Both the position numbers and the translations under genes were made by a program. Positions 1 to 6,782 of a stretch of DNA of 30,559 bases are shown in pieces (the first letter of the stretch is position 1; every line of letters begins with the position of its first letter). This DNA comes from CAYQVW01 sp964421245 (GTDB taxonomy: Bacteria; Margulisbacteria; WOR-1; XYC2-FULL-46-14): the NCBI GenBank assembly GCA_964421245.1, contig CAYQVW010000017.1, forward strand, positions 1 through 30,559, in the 5' to 3' direction. A model generated the notes under the pieces. That model was not told where the DNA came from and searched no databases. It saw only the letters and a program-made list of their open reading frames with translations.

Positions 1-402
1 TGAGAAGGTATCTGTGGCTTCATAATTCGGTGTCCACTTTTTGGGGGGAAGATCAGTACGAATCCCAAGTGGTTCAGGTAATGTCTCATCTACCTTCATT
101 AATTCCCTATACATATCCAAACAAAGCATTTTTCTAGCCACTCTAAGCCCCTCTCTTATTCGCACCAAATCAATATGGATATTATCACTTGACACAACAA
201 AAAGACCAACTAATTCCAGCAAAATATTACCAGCGTCCATTGGAGGGAGAGCCTTTCCATCACTGCTCAAGACCTCTAACAATTGATCTCCCGGCTCAAG
301 ATGTCGTCGAATGAGAGAAGCACTTACCTGTCCTTCTTTTAACTGCACTGGAACTACTTTTCTTCCTGGAGAAAAAATTAATTTAATTGCTTGTGTTGCC
401 AT
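1..402 (-). CDS. Hypothetical protein, 3' end beyond window
   Basis: An uninterrupted minus-strand frame of 134 codons starts at ATG 402-400 and is still open at base 1, so the C-terminus lies outside the window. The visible product begins MATQAIKLIFSPGRKVVPVQ and is soluble and mixed-charge, with no signal peptide or membrane segment. I do not recognise a family. An AAAGGA Shine-Dalgarno sits about 10 nt upstream of the ATG, and a minus-strand TATAAT box (463-458) lies in the gap shared with the divergent agmatinase-type gene, giving a leader of roughly 50 nt. Continuous coding with normal codon use and these initiation signals argue that it is real. The plus-strand frame over the same bases (41-286) is a shadow. 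Confidence 0.75.
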   Translation of the reverse strand, partial: MATQAIKLIFSPGRKVVPVQLKEGQVSASLIRRHLEPGDQLLEVLSSDGKALPPMDAGNILLELVGLFVVSSDNIHIDLVRIREGLRVARKMLCLDMYRELMKVDETLPEPLGIRTDLPPKKWTPNYEATDTFS

Positions 403-437
403 TCTCTTTTTATCCTTTACTCCCTGCATCTAACAGG

Positions 438-465
438 TTACAATCATATCGTACTATATTATAGT
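438..465 (+). promoter_or_regulatory. Possible promoter of agmatinase-family gene
   Basis: TTACAA (438-443), a 16-nt spacer and TATAGT (460-465) match a sigma-70-type promoter for the gene starting at 499. The opposite strand carries TATAAT at 463-458, so divergent -10 boxes overlap here. This is a motif match only. Confidence 0.3.
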
Positions 466-498
466 AAAATTTCACTCAATTTTGAAAATTGTAAAAAT

Positions 499-1272
499 AT
501 GCCAAAGAACTTCTTAAATCCAGAAAAAGAATACTCAAATCTAAAGAACTCGAAATTCGTAGTAATTCCCTGCCCTCATGAAACAACCGTAAGCTACGGC
601 AAAGGGACAAAATATGGCCCGCAGGCAATCATAGAAGCTTCAGATTATATTGAAGAATTTGACGAAGAATTACATCAAGTTACTTATAAAAAAGTTGGTA
701 TTCACACAACAAAAGTAACAAAGAAATCTGAACTTACAAAGACCTGTTTAAAAGTTTTTAAAAGCAAAAAAATCCCAATCGTTCTTGGCGGAGAACATTC
801 CATCAGTCCAGAAGTCGTAAAAGCGGCTAAAGCTGTTTATCCTGATCTTTCCGTATTACACTTTGATGCTCATGCAGATTTGGACAATATTTATCAAGGC
901 TCAAAACAAAGCCACGCTTGTGCAGCAAGACGAATGATAGAAATATGTCCGGTCGTCTCAATTGGAGTCAGAAATATTTCTGAAGCAGGATATAAATTCG
1001 CAAAAACATTACAACAGCAAGAATTAAGTAATGCTGTTTATATCAGCTTTGATGTTGATGCCTTTGATCCATCGATTATGCCATCAACAGGGACCCCAGA
1101 GCCTGGTGGCCTACTCTGGAATGAAGTCTTAGAGATATTCAGAAAAATCTGCAAAGAGAAAAAGATTGTTGGCGCTGACTTTGTAGAATTGTCTCCGATC
1201 AAAAACTTGCACGCTCCGGATTTTATGGTAGCGAAGTTGATTTACAAGTTGATGGGATACTTAAGCAGCTAA
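499..1272 (+). CDS. speB: Agmatinase/arginase-family ureohydrolase
   Basis: Arginase-fold hydrolase, probably agmatinase (agmatine to putrescine plus urea) in polyamine synthesis. The family's binuclear manganese ligands are present: GGEHS with H100, DAHAD with D123/H125/D127, and SFDVDAFDP with D185/D187. The substrate-loop signature STGTPEPGG follows. I start at ATG 499 (257 aa); a 36-residue extension back to 391 is possible but begins with non-conserved sequence. There is no Shine-Dalgarno before 499. At 257 aa it is somewhat shorter than typical agmatinases (about 280-300 aa). Its last 12 bases overlap the convergent gltX end. Arginase, formiminoglutamase and guanidinobutyrase share the same motifs, so the substrate is inferred. 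Confidence 0.88.
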   Translation: MPKNFLNPEKEYSNLKNSKFVVIPCPHETTVSYGKGTKYGPQAIIEASDYIEEFDEELHQVTYKKVGIHTTKVTKKSELTKTCLKVFKSKKIPIVLGGEHSISPEVVKAAKAVYPDLSVLHFDAHADLDNIYQGSKQSHACAARRMIEICPVVSIGVRNISEAGYKFAKTLQQQELSNAVYISFDVDAFDPSIMPSTGTPEPGGLLWNEVLEIFRKICKEKKIVGADFVELSPIKNLHAPDFMVAKLIYKLMGYLSS

Positions 1273-2664
1273 TCTTTTTAAAACTTTCTCTTTCCCCAAA
1301 ACTTCCACAACGTCATACATCGGGGGAGAAGCGGCGGTGCCGGTCAATGCAACACGGCAGGGGTGAATAATCTGTCCTAATTTTAAACCCAACTCAGACG
1401 CCAGCGCTTTGAACACAGGCTCAATATTTTCTTTCGTAAACGGCTCAACTTTTTCCAGGCGTCTTTTCAATTCTGACAAAATCTTCGGAGCAATTTCTGT
1501 TTTTAGGTGTTTTTCTACTGCAGTTTGATCAATATCATAATCATCAGTGAAGAAATATTTTGATAGTGCAACAATATCTGGAATAATTACAAGCCTATCT
1601 ATAAAAAGCCTTATAACTTTCGACAAATGATCAAAGTCATGATCACCATATGCATCTTGTAAAAGTGGCTGACAAAGATCAATTATTCTCTCGGGCAAGG
1701 CTTTGCGAATATACTGCCCATTTAGCCAATTCAGCTTATCAACATCAAATTTGGCCGGGTTTTTTGAAACCCCTTTGATTGTGAATTTTTTCACAAGCTC
1801 GTCACGCGAGAAAAGTTCCTGGTCTTTATAACCCCACCCCAACCTTGCAAGATAATTAAACATGGCCTCAGGAAGATAACCCTTTTTTTCGTATTCAATT
1901 ACAGAAGTTGCTCCGTGGCGTTTAGATAAACGACTCCCATCTTCCCCCAAAATCATCGGAATATGAGCAAACTTAGGAATCTTCCATCCAAAGGCCTGAT
2001 ACAACAAAATCTGTCTAGGAGTATTGGATAAGTGATCATCTCCACGAATTACATGCGATATTTCCATTAAATAGTCATCAACCACACAAGCAAAATTATA
2101 AGTTGGAAAACCATCTGATTTTTGAATAACAAAATCATCTAAAAGATCGGCCTCAAACTCAACATTTCCACGCAAAACATCACGAACAATTGCTTTAACC
2201 CCTTCCGGAAGTTTGAAGCGTACAACGGCATCTTTATTTTTTTTTGCTTCTTCTGGTGAAAGTTTTCGGCAAGTATTATTATATTTTGGAGGAAGTTTCT
2301 TTTTGGCCGCGTCGGATCGCATTTTTGCCAAATCTTCCGATGAACAAATACAATAATATGCCTTGCCCTCGTCAACAAGCTGTTGAACATATTTTTTGTA
2401 AAGTTCTAAACGCTTGGTTTGATAATATGGCCCATGTGTCCCTTCTGCATCTGGTCCCTCATCCCAATCGAGCCCAAGCCACTTCATTCCAGAAAAGATT
2501 GCATTAACCGCAGCATTGGTTGAGCGGGTTTGATCGGTATCTTCTATGCGTAAAAGAAATTGTCCCCCCTGGCTTCTGGCATATAACCAGTTAAATAAGG
2601 CAGTTCTAGCTCCACCAAGATGGAGAGCCCCCGTTGGAGACGGTGCAAATCTAACCCTAATCAT
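1261..2664 (-). CDS. gltX: Glutamyl-tRNA synthetase
   Basis: Class I aminoacyl-tRNA synthetase that charges tRNA-Glu (and tRNA-Gln if it is the non-discriminating type) in the cytoplasm. At 467 aa it is full length. The N-terminus carries the HIGH-type motif PSPTGALHLGGAR (residues 8-20), the GDDHLSNTPRQ segment near 208 and the KMSKS equivalent RLSKR at 245-249. A Cys cluster (C105, C107, C132) matches the zinc-binding insertion of many bacterial GluRS. The C-terminal part (about 300-467) corresponds to the anticodon-binding helical domain. The ATG overlaps the stop of the ftsL-like gene as ATGA, so it is translationally coupled to the rsmH-ftsL unit. The 3' end overlaps the agmatinase gene by 12 nt with no visible terminator. 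Confidence 0.97.
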   Translation of the reverse strand: MIRVRFAPSPTGALHLGGARTALFNWLYARSQGGQFLLRIEDTDQTRSTNAAVNAIFSGMKWLGLDWDEGPDAEGTHGPYYQTKRLELYKKYVQQLVDEGKAYYCICSSEDLAKMRSDAAKKKLPPKYNNTCRKLSPEEAKKNKDAVVRFKLPEGVKAIVRDVLRGNVEFEADLLDDFVIQKSDGFPTYNFACVVDDYLMEISHVIRGDDHLSNTPRQILLYQAFGWKIPKFAHIPMILGEDGSRLSKRHGATSVIEYEKKGYLPEAMFNYLARLGWGYKDQELFSRDELVKKFTIKGVSKNPAKFDVDKLNWLNGQYIRKALPERIIDLCQPLLQDAYGDHDFDHLSKVIRLFIDRLVIIPDIVALSKYFFTDDYDIDQTAVEKHLKTEIAPKILSELKRRLEKVEPFTKENIEPVFKALASELGLKLGQIIHPCRVALTGTAASPPMYDVVEVLGKEKVLKRLAA

Positions 2665-2945
2665 TTTGCTTCCTCACTCGTAATTATATATGTTATTTTT
2701 TTGGGGTATATCATCCCAATTTTCTTTCTGGCCTTTGCTTCTATTATATCTAATGCCCCTTTTTTACTGGCCAGATAACTATAGTACCTATTTTCATCAT
2801 AGAGTTTTTGAAACTTAACCTTCTCCTTGGCATACTCATATTTTAAACTTATACTTTTATTCTGAATGTATAAATGCACAAACGAAAAAACAATTGCCAA
2901 AACGATTAAAAAAACTATTTGTCGATGTTTTTTACTAACCTTCAT
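2661..2945 (-). CDS. ftsL: FtsL/DivIC-like cell-division protein
   Basis: Small bitopic protein of 94 aa: a basic cytoplasmic N-terminus (MKVSKKHRQ), one membrane helix at about 10-27, then a charged coiled-coil-like stretch (about 28-70). This architecture and its place directly after rsmH are those of FtsL, which with FtsB/DivIC links the divisome to septal peptidoglycan synthesis. FtsL sequences are too divergent for a motif, so the call is positional and structural. I choose ATG 2945, which overlaps the rsmH stop by 11 nt; a TTG four codons earlier (2957) would place the start directly on the AAGGG Shine-Dalgarno-like stretch. It overlaps gltX as ATGA. Confidence 0.75.
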   Translation of the reverse strand: MKVSKKHRQIVFLIVLAIVFSFVHLYIQNKSISLKYEYAKEKVKFQKLYDENRYYSYLASKKGALDIIEAKARKKIGMIYPKKITYIITSEEAK

Positions 2946-3771
2946 TTTTTTCTGCAACCCTTAGCTTTGCACTTTTGCTGCGTGGATTCTCTTTGGCCTC
3001 ACTCTCGCTTGCCATAATCGGTCTCTTGGTTATTATCTTAAGTATACCATTTTTCTTCTGCTCTCTAAAAAACCATTTAACAATTCGATCTTCTAGAGAA
3101 TGGTATGAGATTACAATAATTCGCCCACCAGGATTTAGCAAGCTAACTGCCTGTGGAAGTGCCTCAGAAAGTGCATCTAGTTCTTGATTTACTGCAATTC
3201 GAAGAGCTTGAAATATTCTCGTAACCGACTCTCTTTTTTTCCAGCCCGGAATTGCTTTTTCTATAATCTCTTTTAGCTCAAAGGTGGTTTCTGGAAGTTT
3301 TTTCTTAACCCAAAAGGCAATTTTTTTAGAGTAGCGCTCTTCCCCAAAGTTTTTAAATATTAAAAAAAGCTCTTCTTCTGTGCTTTCACAAATCAGATCA
3401 TAAGCATCCTTTCCCTCTGATTGATCCATTCTCATATCAAGGGGAGAATCATAGCGAAAAGAAAATCCTCTTTTATCATTGTCGATTTGATAAGAAGAAA
3501 CACCTAAATCAAAAAGGATCCCATCAACCTTTTGATCTACTAATTCAGCAAGATTGCGAAAATTTCCTTTAATGACTTGAATTCCTTCAATTTCTTTGGC
3601 GGATTTGATTGCATCGTCGTCCTGTTCAACGCCAATTATCTTGACCCTTGGCACTTGTTCCTTAACCCTAAAAGAGTGTCCCCCAAATCCCAAAGTGCAG
3701 TCTAGAAAAGCTGCTCCGTCATGAAGATTGAGATATTCAATAACTTCCGAGGCCATAACAGGGATGTGCAT
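2935..3771 (-). CDS. rsmH: 16S rRNA (cytosine1402-N4)-methyltransferase
   Basis: RsmH (MraW) transfers a methyl group from SAM to N4 of C1402 in the 16S rRNA decoding site. The 278-aa product shows the family hallmarks: HIPVMASEVIEYL at the start, the SAM loop DCTLGFGGHS (about 24-33), then DLGVSSYQID and RGFSFRYDSPLDMRMD near 105-135, and the C-terminal SYHSLEDRIVKWFF. Its ATG overlaps the stop of the upstream Com-like gene by one base (TAATG). This is the classic dcw-cluster pair rsmH-ftsL, but mraZ and the later ftsI/mur genes are missing; gltX follows instead. Confidence 0.97.
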   Translation of the reverse strand: MHIPVMASEVIEYLNLHDGAAFLDCTLGFGGHSFRVKEQVPRVKIIGVEQDDDAIKSAKEIEGIQVIKGNFRNLAELVDQKVDGILFDLGVSSYQIDNDKRGFSFRYDSPLDMRMDQSEGKDAYDLICESTEEELFLIFKNFGEERYSKKIAFWVKKKLPETTFELKEIIEKAIPGWKKRESVTRIFQALRIAVNQELDALSEALPQAVSLLNPGGRIIVISYHSLEDRIVKWFFREQKKNGILKIITKRPIMASESEAKENPRSKSAKLRVAEKNEG

Positions 3772-3965
3772 TAATTTGTAACTGCTTCTGGTGGGGATGG
3801 TCTTTTTACGTTTTTAAAATAAGTAGATCCTACTTGAACTAGCACAACTTCATTATCTCGAAAAAGGTTGATGGTCTTACACTTGGGACATTTAATCTCA
3901 ACTATGCGGCATTCTTCTATCTTGGCCAACATGCGGTTACAACAGCGGCATCTAAATTCTTGCAT
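3771..3965 (-). CDS. Com-like zinc-ribbon protein
   Basis: 64-aa protein with two CxxC pairs, CRCC (with further Cys) near residues 6-9 and CPKC near 26-29, separated by a segment ending in IVEIK. The pattern FRCRCCNRMLAKI...IEIKCPKCKTINLFR resembles the Mu Com family of small zinc-ribbon nucleic-acid-binding proteins. Com in phage Mu is a translational activator of mom, but chromosomal homologues are mostly uncharacterised. Here it is first gene of the rsmH-ftsL-gltX unit, where mraZ usually sits. It overlaps rsmH by one base. A TATAAT box ends 9 nt before the ATG with no Shine-Dalgarno, suggesting a near-leaderless mRNA. The zinc ribbon is visible; a role in RNA or DNA binding is inferred. 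Confidence 0.85.
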   Translation of the reverse strand: MQEFRCRCCNRMLAKIEECRIVEIKCPKCKTINLFRDNEVVLVQVGSTYFKNVKRPSPPEAVTN

Positions 3966-3974
3966 AGTGGAATT

Positions 3975-3998
3975 ATTATAGCACTGGCATGCTATAAT
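3975..3998. promoter_or_regulatory. Symmetric divergent extended -10 promoter pair
   Basis: A perfect 9-bp inverted repeat, ATTATAGCA at 3975-3983 and TGCTATAAT at 3990-3998 with a 6-nt spacer, places an extended -10 (TGC+TATAAT) on each strand pointing outward. On both sides exactly 9 nt separate the -10 box from the ATG (3965 on minus, 4008 on plus), so both transcripts would begin 2-3 nt before their start codons. No clear -35 is present, consistent with extended -10 promoters. Confidence 0.65.
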
Positions 3999-4007
3999 TC
4001 AAGCATT

Positions 4008-4403
4008 ATGACGTCAATACACCATATTGGTATCACCTGCAAAAATATTAAGCAATCTGAAGAGTTTTATGTAAAACATTTTGGATTTATCAAGACAAAA
4101 GAAGCTATAGCTCCGGCAAAACTGATGCAGCAGCTTTTTGGCATTTCATCTCCTGCAAAATTGGTCTATTTAGAATGTGAAAATAAACAATTGTTGGAGC
4201 TATTTGAATTCCCAGAAGCAAAAAACCTAAACCCTTCTATGGGAAGCATCTCTCATATCTCGTTATCAGTTAGAAATCGAGATGAAGTTGCAAAAAGATT
4301 AAAGGCAACCGGTGTTGAAATCAAAACTTTTACAAAAGATAACGGTGATTACATCTATTTTTCAATTGATCCTGATGGTGTGATGATTGAATTGAAAGAT
4401 TAA
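4008..4403 (+). CDS. VOC/glyoxalase-fold protein
   Basis: 131-aa single vicinal-oxygen-chelate protein with the paired beta-alpha-beta-beta-beta halves of the glyoxalase I/bleomycin-resistance superfamily. Visible signatures are the N-terminal IHHIGITCKNIKQSEEFYVKHFGF, the internal SHISLSVRN (metal-ligand position of the second module) and the C-terminal DPDGVMIELKD with the usual terminal Glu ligand. Candidate metal ligands are the first His pair, E67/E71-region glutamates, the SHIS histidine and that Glu. Substrate cannot be told: members act as lactoylglutathione lyases, epimerases, dioxygenases or thiol transferases. The start is ATG 4008 rather than 3960, because the VOC fold begins there and an extended -10 ends 9 nt upstream. 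It stands alone between divergent Com-like and vapBC units. Confidence 0.85.
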   Translation: MTSIHHIGITCKNIKQSEEFYVKHFGFIKTKEAIAPAKLMQQLFGISSPAKLVYLECENKQLLELFEFPEAKNLNPSMGSISHISLSVRNRDEVAKRLKATGVEIKTFTKDNGDYIYFSIDPDGVMIELKD

Positions 4404-4412
4404 TAATCCCTC

Positions 4413-4441
4413 TTGACAATCGCCCTCAAAAGTAATACAAT
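4413..4441 (+). promoter_or_regulatory. Consensus promoter of vapBC
   Basis: TTGACA (4413-4418), a 17-nt spacer and TACAAT (4436-4441) give a near-consensus sigma-70 promoter. A perfect AGGAGG (4461-4466) follows, 13 nt before the vapB ATG. This contrasts with the leaderless promoters elsewhere in the window. No clear operator palindrome for VapB autoregulation was found. Confidence 0.65.
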
Positions 4442-4479
4442 TTAGTGATAAGTAAAACATAGGAGGATAAAGTAATACC

Positions 4480-4725
4480 ATGACAACAAAAATATCAACA
4501 AAGGGGCAAATTGTAATACCGGTTGAACTTCGAGAAAAGTACAATATTAAACCCGGATCATCTGTTGAACTAATGGATATTGGCGGCGAAATAGTAATAA
4601 TTCCAATATTAATCAAAAATCCCATAGATAATGCCATGGGGATTCTAAAATCAAAAAAATCAACCCGCCAATTACTCACGGCGGCGCGCAAAGAAGAAGA
4701 AAAATATGAGAAAAGAAAAAGATGA
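4480..4725 (+). CDS. vapB: VapB-type antitoxin, AbrB/MazE fold
   Basis: 81-aa protein with the AbrB/SpoVT swapped-hairpin DNA-binding domain in its first 45 residues: TKISTKGQIVIPVELREKYNIKPGS is split by the typical GQIVIP turn and followed by the VELMDIGGEIVIIPI strand. The charged C-terminal tail (about 50-81, rich in Lys/Arg/Glu) is the part expected to wrap the toxin. It overlaps vapC by 4 nt (ATGA), the standard coupling of antitoxin to toxin. In this family the VapB-VapC complex binds and represses its own promoter; the promoter at 4413-4441 would be the target. The AGGAGG site lies unusually far (13 nt) from the ATG. Confidence 0.9.
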   Translation: MTTKISTKGQIVIPVELREKYNIKPGSSVELMDIGGEIVIIPILIKNPIDNAMGILKSKKSTRQLLTAARKEEEKYEKRKR

Positions 4726-5135
4726 AAAAGCGCTATGTTTTAGATAGCTACGCAATACTAACCTATTTAAAAGAAGAGCCGGGGTCAAAAAAAATAAGAA
4801 AAGCGTTGTGGGATGCTTCGGCAAAAAAACATACTCTTTTTATGAATTATATTAATTTGGGAGAAGTATACTATATTATTTATAGAGAAACTGGGGCTGC
4901 CTTTGCTGATCAAATAATTACCATGGTTAAACATTTCCCAATCAATTTTGTCGGAGTTAGGGAATCTAATGCTATTATCGCCGGACGAATAAAAGCTGAA
5001 AATAAACTATCCTATGCTGATGCTTATGTTGTCGGTACAGCATTAAATAAAAAAGCAATTGTTTTGACTGGAGATAAAGAATTTAAAACTGTCGAAGATA
5101 TCGTTGCAGTTGAATGGCTGCCAAGAAATCGCTAA
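4722..5135 (+). CDS. vapC: VapC-type PIN-domain toxin
   Basis: 137-aa PIN-domain ribonuclease, toxin partner of the AbrB-type antitoxin just upstream. The four acidic residues that bind Mg/Mn are all in place: D8 (YVLDSYAIL), E48 (NLGEVYY), D100 (LSYADAYVVGTA) and D118 (LTGDKEF). In known VapC toxins this site cuts initiator tRNA, other tRNAs or the sarcin-ricin loop; the target here is unknown. The start overlaps vapB. The stop abuts the convergent SH3-protein stop with no intervening base and no terminator. The reading frame is intact with all active-site residues, so the toxin is likely functional. Confidence 0.93.
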   Translation: MKKRYVLDSYAILTYLKEEPGSKKIRKALWDASAKKHTLFMNYINLGEVYYIIYRETGAAFADQIITMVKHFPINFVGVRESNAIIAGRIKAENKLSYADAYVVGTALNKKAIVLTGDKEFKTVEDIVAVEWLPRNR

Positions 5136-5579
5136 CTAAATTCCCCAGAGATAGCGGCGATGGGCCCAGCCAACTTGGCCGGTATTTGGATCAATAACTT
5201 TAACCTTAGCCCAATATTTTGTGGTCTTTAACACAAGAAGGACATTGCCTTGTACTAGTTTTCCAATCTTTCGATAACCCCGCCCTGGACCGGAACGAAA
5301 ATTCATTTTGCTGCGATTAACAACACAACTTTTTACATTCTTAAGCTGGCTCTTTTTAACCCAACCAGAAAGCCTCATCCAATCAACTACCTTATACCAG
5401 CTACCTGAGCTTGCAATAATCTTTAATGGAAAGTTTTTTGGGTAGTCAAAAAGCTCATTTGAGGTAGTACTCGGTTTTTTATAAATCTTTACTCCGTCAT
5501 ACCTGGTTGACCAAACAGAAGCCAAGGAACAAACCTGAAAAAACAAAAGAAGAGAAACAATAATATATAATTTCCGCAT
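5136..5579 (-). CDS. Secreted tandem bacterial SH3 protein
   Basis: 147 aa with a signal peptide (Lys/Arg start, hydrophobic core to about residue 19, cleavage near SLA-SVWS) and two bacterial SH3-like modules. The first spans about 24-83 (DGVKIYKKPS ... GSWYKVVDWMRLSGWVKKSQL); the second spans about 85-145, with the typical MNFRSGPGRGYRKIGKLVQG start and GWAHRRYL end. Such modules commonly bind peptidoglycan or peptides in the envelope; no catalytic domain is attached. It is monocistronic. TTGACA-16-TACAAT ends 6 nt before the ATG, which places +1 on the A of ATG. It lies next to the 124-bp structured element and converges with vapC at zero distance. Confidence 0.85.
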   Translation of the reverse strand: MRKLYIIVSLLLFFQVCSLASVWSTRYDGVKIYKKPSTTSNELFDYPKNFPLKIIASSGSWYKVVDWMRLSGWVKKSQLKNVKSCVVNRSKMNFRSGPGRGYRKIGKLVQGNVLLVLKTTKYWAKVKVIDPNTGQVGWAHRRYLWGI

Positions 5580-5585
5580 AGTTTT

Positions 5586-5613
5586 ATTGTACTGGTTATT
5601 GACTGGTTGTCAA
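5586..5613 (-). promoter_or_regulatory. Leaderless promoter of the SH3-protein gene
   Basis: On the minus strand TTGACA (5613-5608), a 16-nt spacer and TACAAT (5591-5586) are followed after 6 nt by the ATG (5579). The predicted +1 is the start codon itself, and there is no room for a Shine-Dalgarno. The -35 box directly abuts the left arm of the 124-bp repeat. Confidence 0.65.
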
Positions 5614-5737
5614 ATTCTTTAATCCCTGTTTCCCCAATTTATCCCAGGATAGTGATTGTCTCTGATCTCCCCGATATCCGGGAAATCCTGGGACAATCAA
5701 AATCAGAGATAGGATCCGCGTGCGGGGATTAAAGAAT
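5614..5737. repeat. 124-bp element with 13-bp inverted ends
   Basis: ATTCTTTAATCCC (5614-5626) is repeated as its perfect reverse complement at 5725-5737. Three further perfect complementary pairs lie inside: 5642-5650 with 5685-5693 (TCCCAGGAT), 5654-5660 with 5692-5698 (GATTGTC) and 5659-5666 with 5702-5709 (TCTCTGAT). A small CCCG/CGGG hairpin sits near 5670-5682. The internal pairs occur in the same left-to-right order rather than nested, so they cannot all form at once without pseudoknots. The right arm includes the ccdA stop codon. There is no U-tract, so it is not an ordinary terminator, and no target-site duplication was seen. Confidence 0.6.
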
Positions 5738-6385
5738 GATCATCCAAATTCCGATTAAAACAAATAATGCCCCCGCAATTCTTGGAAAGTATTGAGAGAC
5801 CATAGATAATTTACGAACCCTTAATCCGGCTTGAGCAGCTCCAGTTGAAACACCAACAATTAAAATAATTAGGGAGGAGCCTAGCGCATAGGTAAAGAGG
5901 AGAGTGCTTCCATAAACCAGATTTTGTTTTGATGCAACAAAGGTCAAGACAAATCCTAAAATTGGAGTAGAACAAGCCGAGGCTGTGAGGCCAAAAAGCA
6001 ATCCCAATAAAAGTGCTCCAAGCAGTCCCTTTTGCTTGGTTGGAAATTTATGCAACCCCGGCATCCTAAGATGAATCACACCCAAAAGCTCTAGCCCCAT
6101 AACAATTGCCACTACTCCCAAAATGTATTTCCAGTATCCACCGATATTGCCAATCAACTTGCCACTTAGTGCAGCAATCGTCCCAAGAATAGAATAAGTA
6201 ATTGATAGCCCAATAATAAAAACCAAAGAACTCCAAAAAGCTTTTTTTATATTTCCTCCAGAATAACCACCAACATATCCAACAATCAAGGGATAGGTCA
6301 CAAGTACACAGGGATTAACCGAAGCAACTACTCCAGCAAAGAAGACTGCAATATAGGCCAATATCGGATTTGCTAGATCAATCAT
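5729..6385 (-). CDS. CcdA/DsbD-type membrane thiol-electron transporter
   Basis: 218-aa integral membrane protein with about six helices of the CcdA/DsbD transmembrane family, which passes electrons from cytoplasmic thioredoxin across the inner membrane to extracytoplasmic thiol proteins. The two conserved redox cysteines are present: one in the first helix (ASVNPCVLVTYPLIVGYVGG, about residue 26) and one in the fourth (TASACSTPILGF, about 138), each next to the diagnostic proline. It overlaps rseC by 8 nt. No extracytoplasmic partner (TlpA, ResA) is encoded nearby. The last three codons lie inside the 13-bp right arm of the 124-bp element. Could serve cytochrome c maturation or envelope repair; the sequence does not decide. 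Confidence 0.88.
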   Translation of the reverse strand: MIDLANPILAYIAVFFAGVVASVNPCVLVTYPLIVGYVGGYSGGNIKKAFWSSLVFIIGLSITYSILGTIAALSGKLIGNIGGYWKYILGVVAIVMGLELLGVIHLRMPGLHKFPTKQKGLLGALLLGLLFGLTASACSTPILGFVLTFVASKQNLVYGSTLLFTYALGSSLIILIVGVSTGAAQAGLRVRKLSMVSQYFPRIAGALFVLIGIWMIIL

Positions 6386-6782
6386 TTATCTTTGTTATTT
6401 TTGCTATGCATTTATTTTTCGACCTAATATATCTATCATATAAATTTAAGACCAAAAAGGTAAGGGCCATAAACATCAATGCACCAAGAACTCCGGCTGA
6501 TTCAGTCTCTGAAAATCTTTGGGCAATGAAATAGCCAACTAATAATCCAATAATAGGAAAGATAAAAATAATTAGTGCAGCTTTGATTCCTTCAGCTTCT
6601 GGAACATCAATTTCAACCCGGTCTCCTACTTTTGCACCAACCTCGTTAGCTGCTTGTACAATAATTTCTCCCGATCCTGCCATTGAACAACCTTTACATT
6701 TCTCACAAGCTTGGTTTGGTTCACAGATGACTTCCGCTAAATTGCTAGGAAGAATTTTTGATATTTTGCCGTTGGTTTTCAC
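6378..6782 (-). CDS. RseC/MucC-family membrane protein
   Basis: 134 aa. The N-terminal part has the RseC-type Cys cluster (CEKCKGCSM, about residues 26-34) followed by a beta-rich stretch ending GDRVEIDVPEAE. Two membrane helices follow (about 69-87 and 95-115) and a short basic tail. Family members are tied to sigma-E signalling (RseC) or to reducing the SoxR cluster (with Rsx/Rnf proteins); the Cys motif suggests a redox or metal role. The start codon is GTG at 6782, overlapping the nadE stop as GTGA, so it is coupled to nadE. Coupling to ccdA supports a thiol-redox role in the membrane, which is inference. Confidence 0.85.
   Translation of the reverse strand: MKTNGKISKILPSNLAEVICEPNQACEKCKGCSMAGSGEIIVQAANEVGAKVGDRVEIDVPEAEGIKAALIIFIFPIIGLLVGYFIAQRFSETESAGVLGALMFMALTFLVLNLYDRYIRSKNKCIAKITKIND

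Noticed and set aside
391..498. Longer N-terminus for the agmatinase-family protein
   Set aside because: The 36 extra residues are not arginase-like and the candidate promoter lies inside that stretch, so ATG 499 is preferred.
5614..5737. Rho-independent terminator or classic transposon
   Set aside because: The arms are about 100 nt apart with no U-tract, and there is no transposase frame or target-site duplication flanking the inverted ends.
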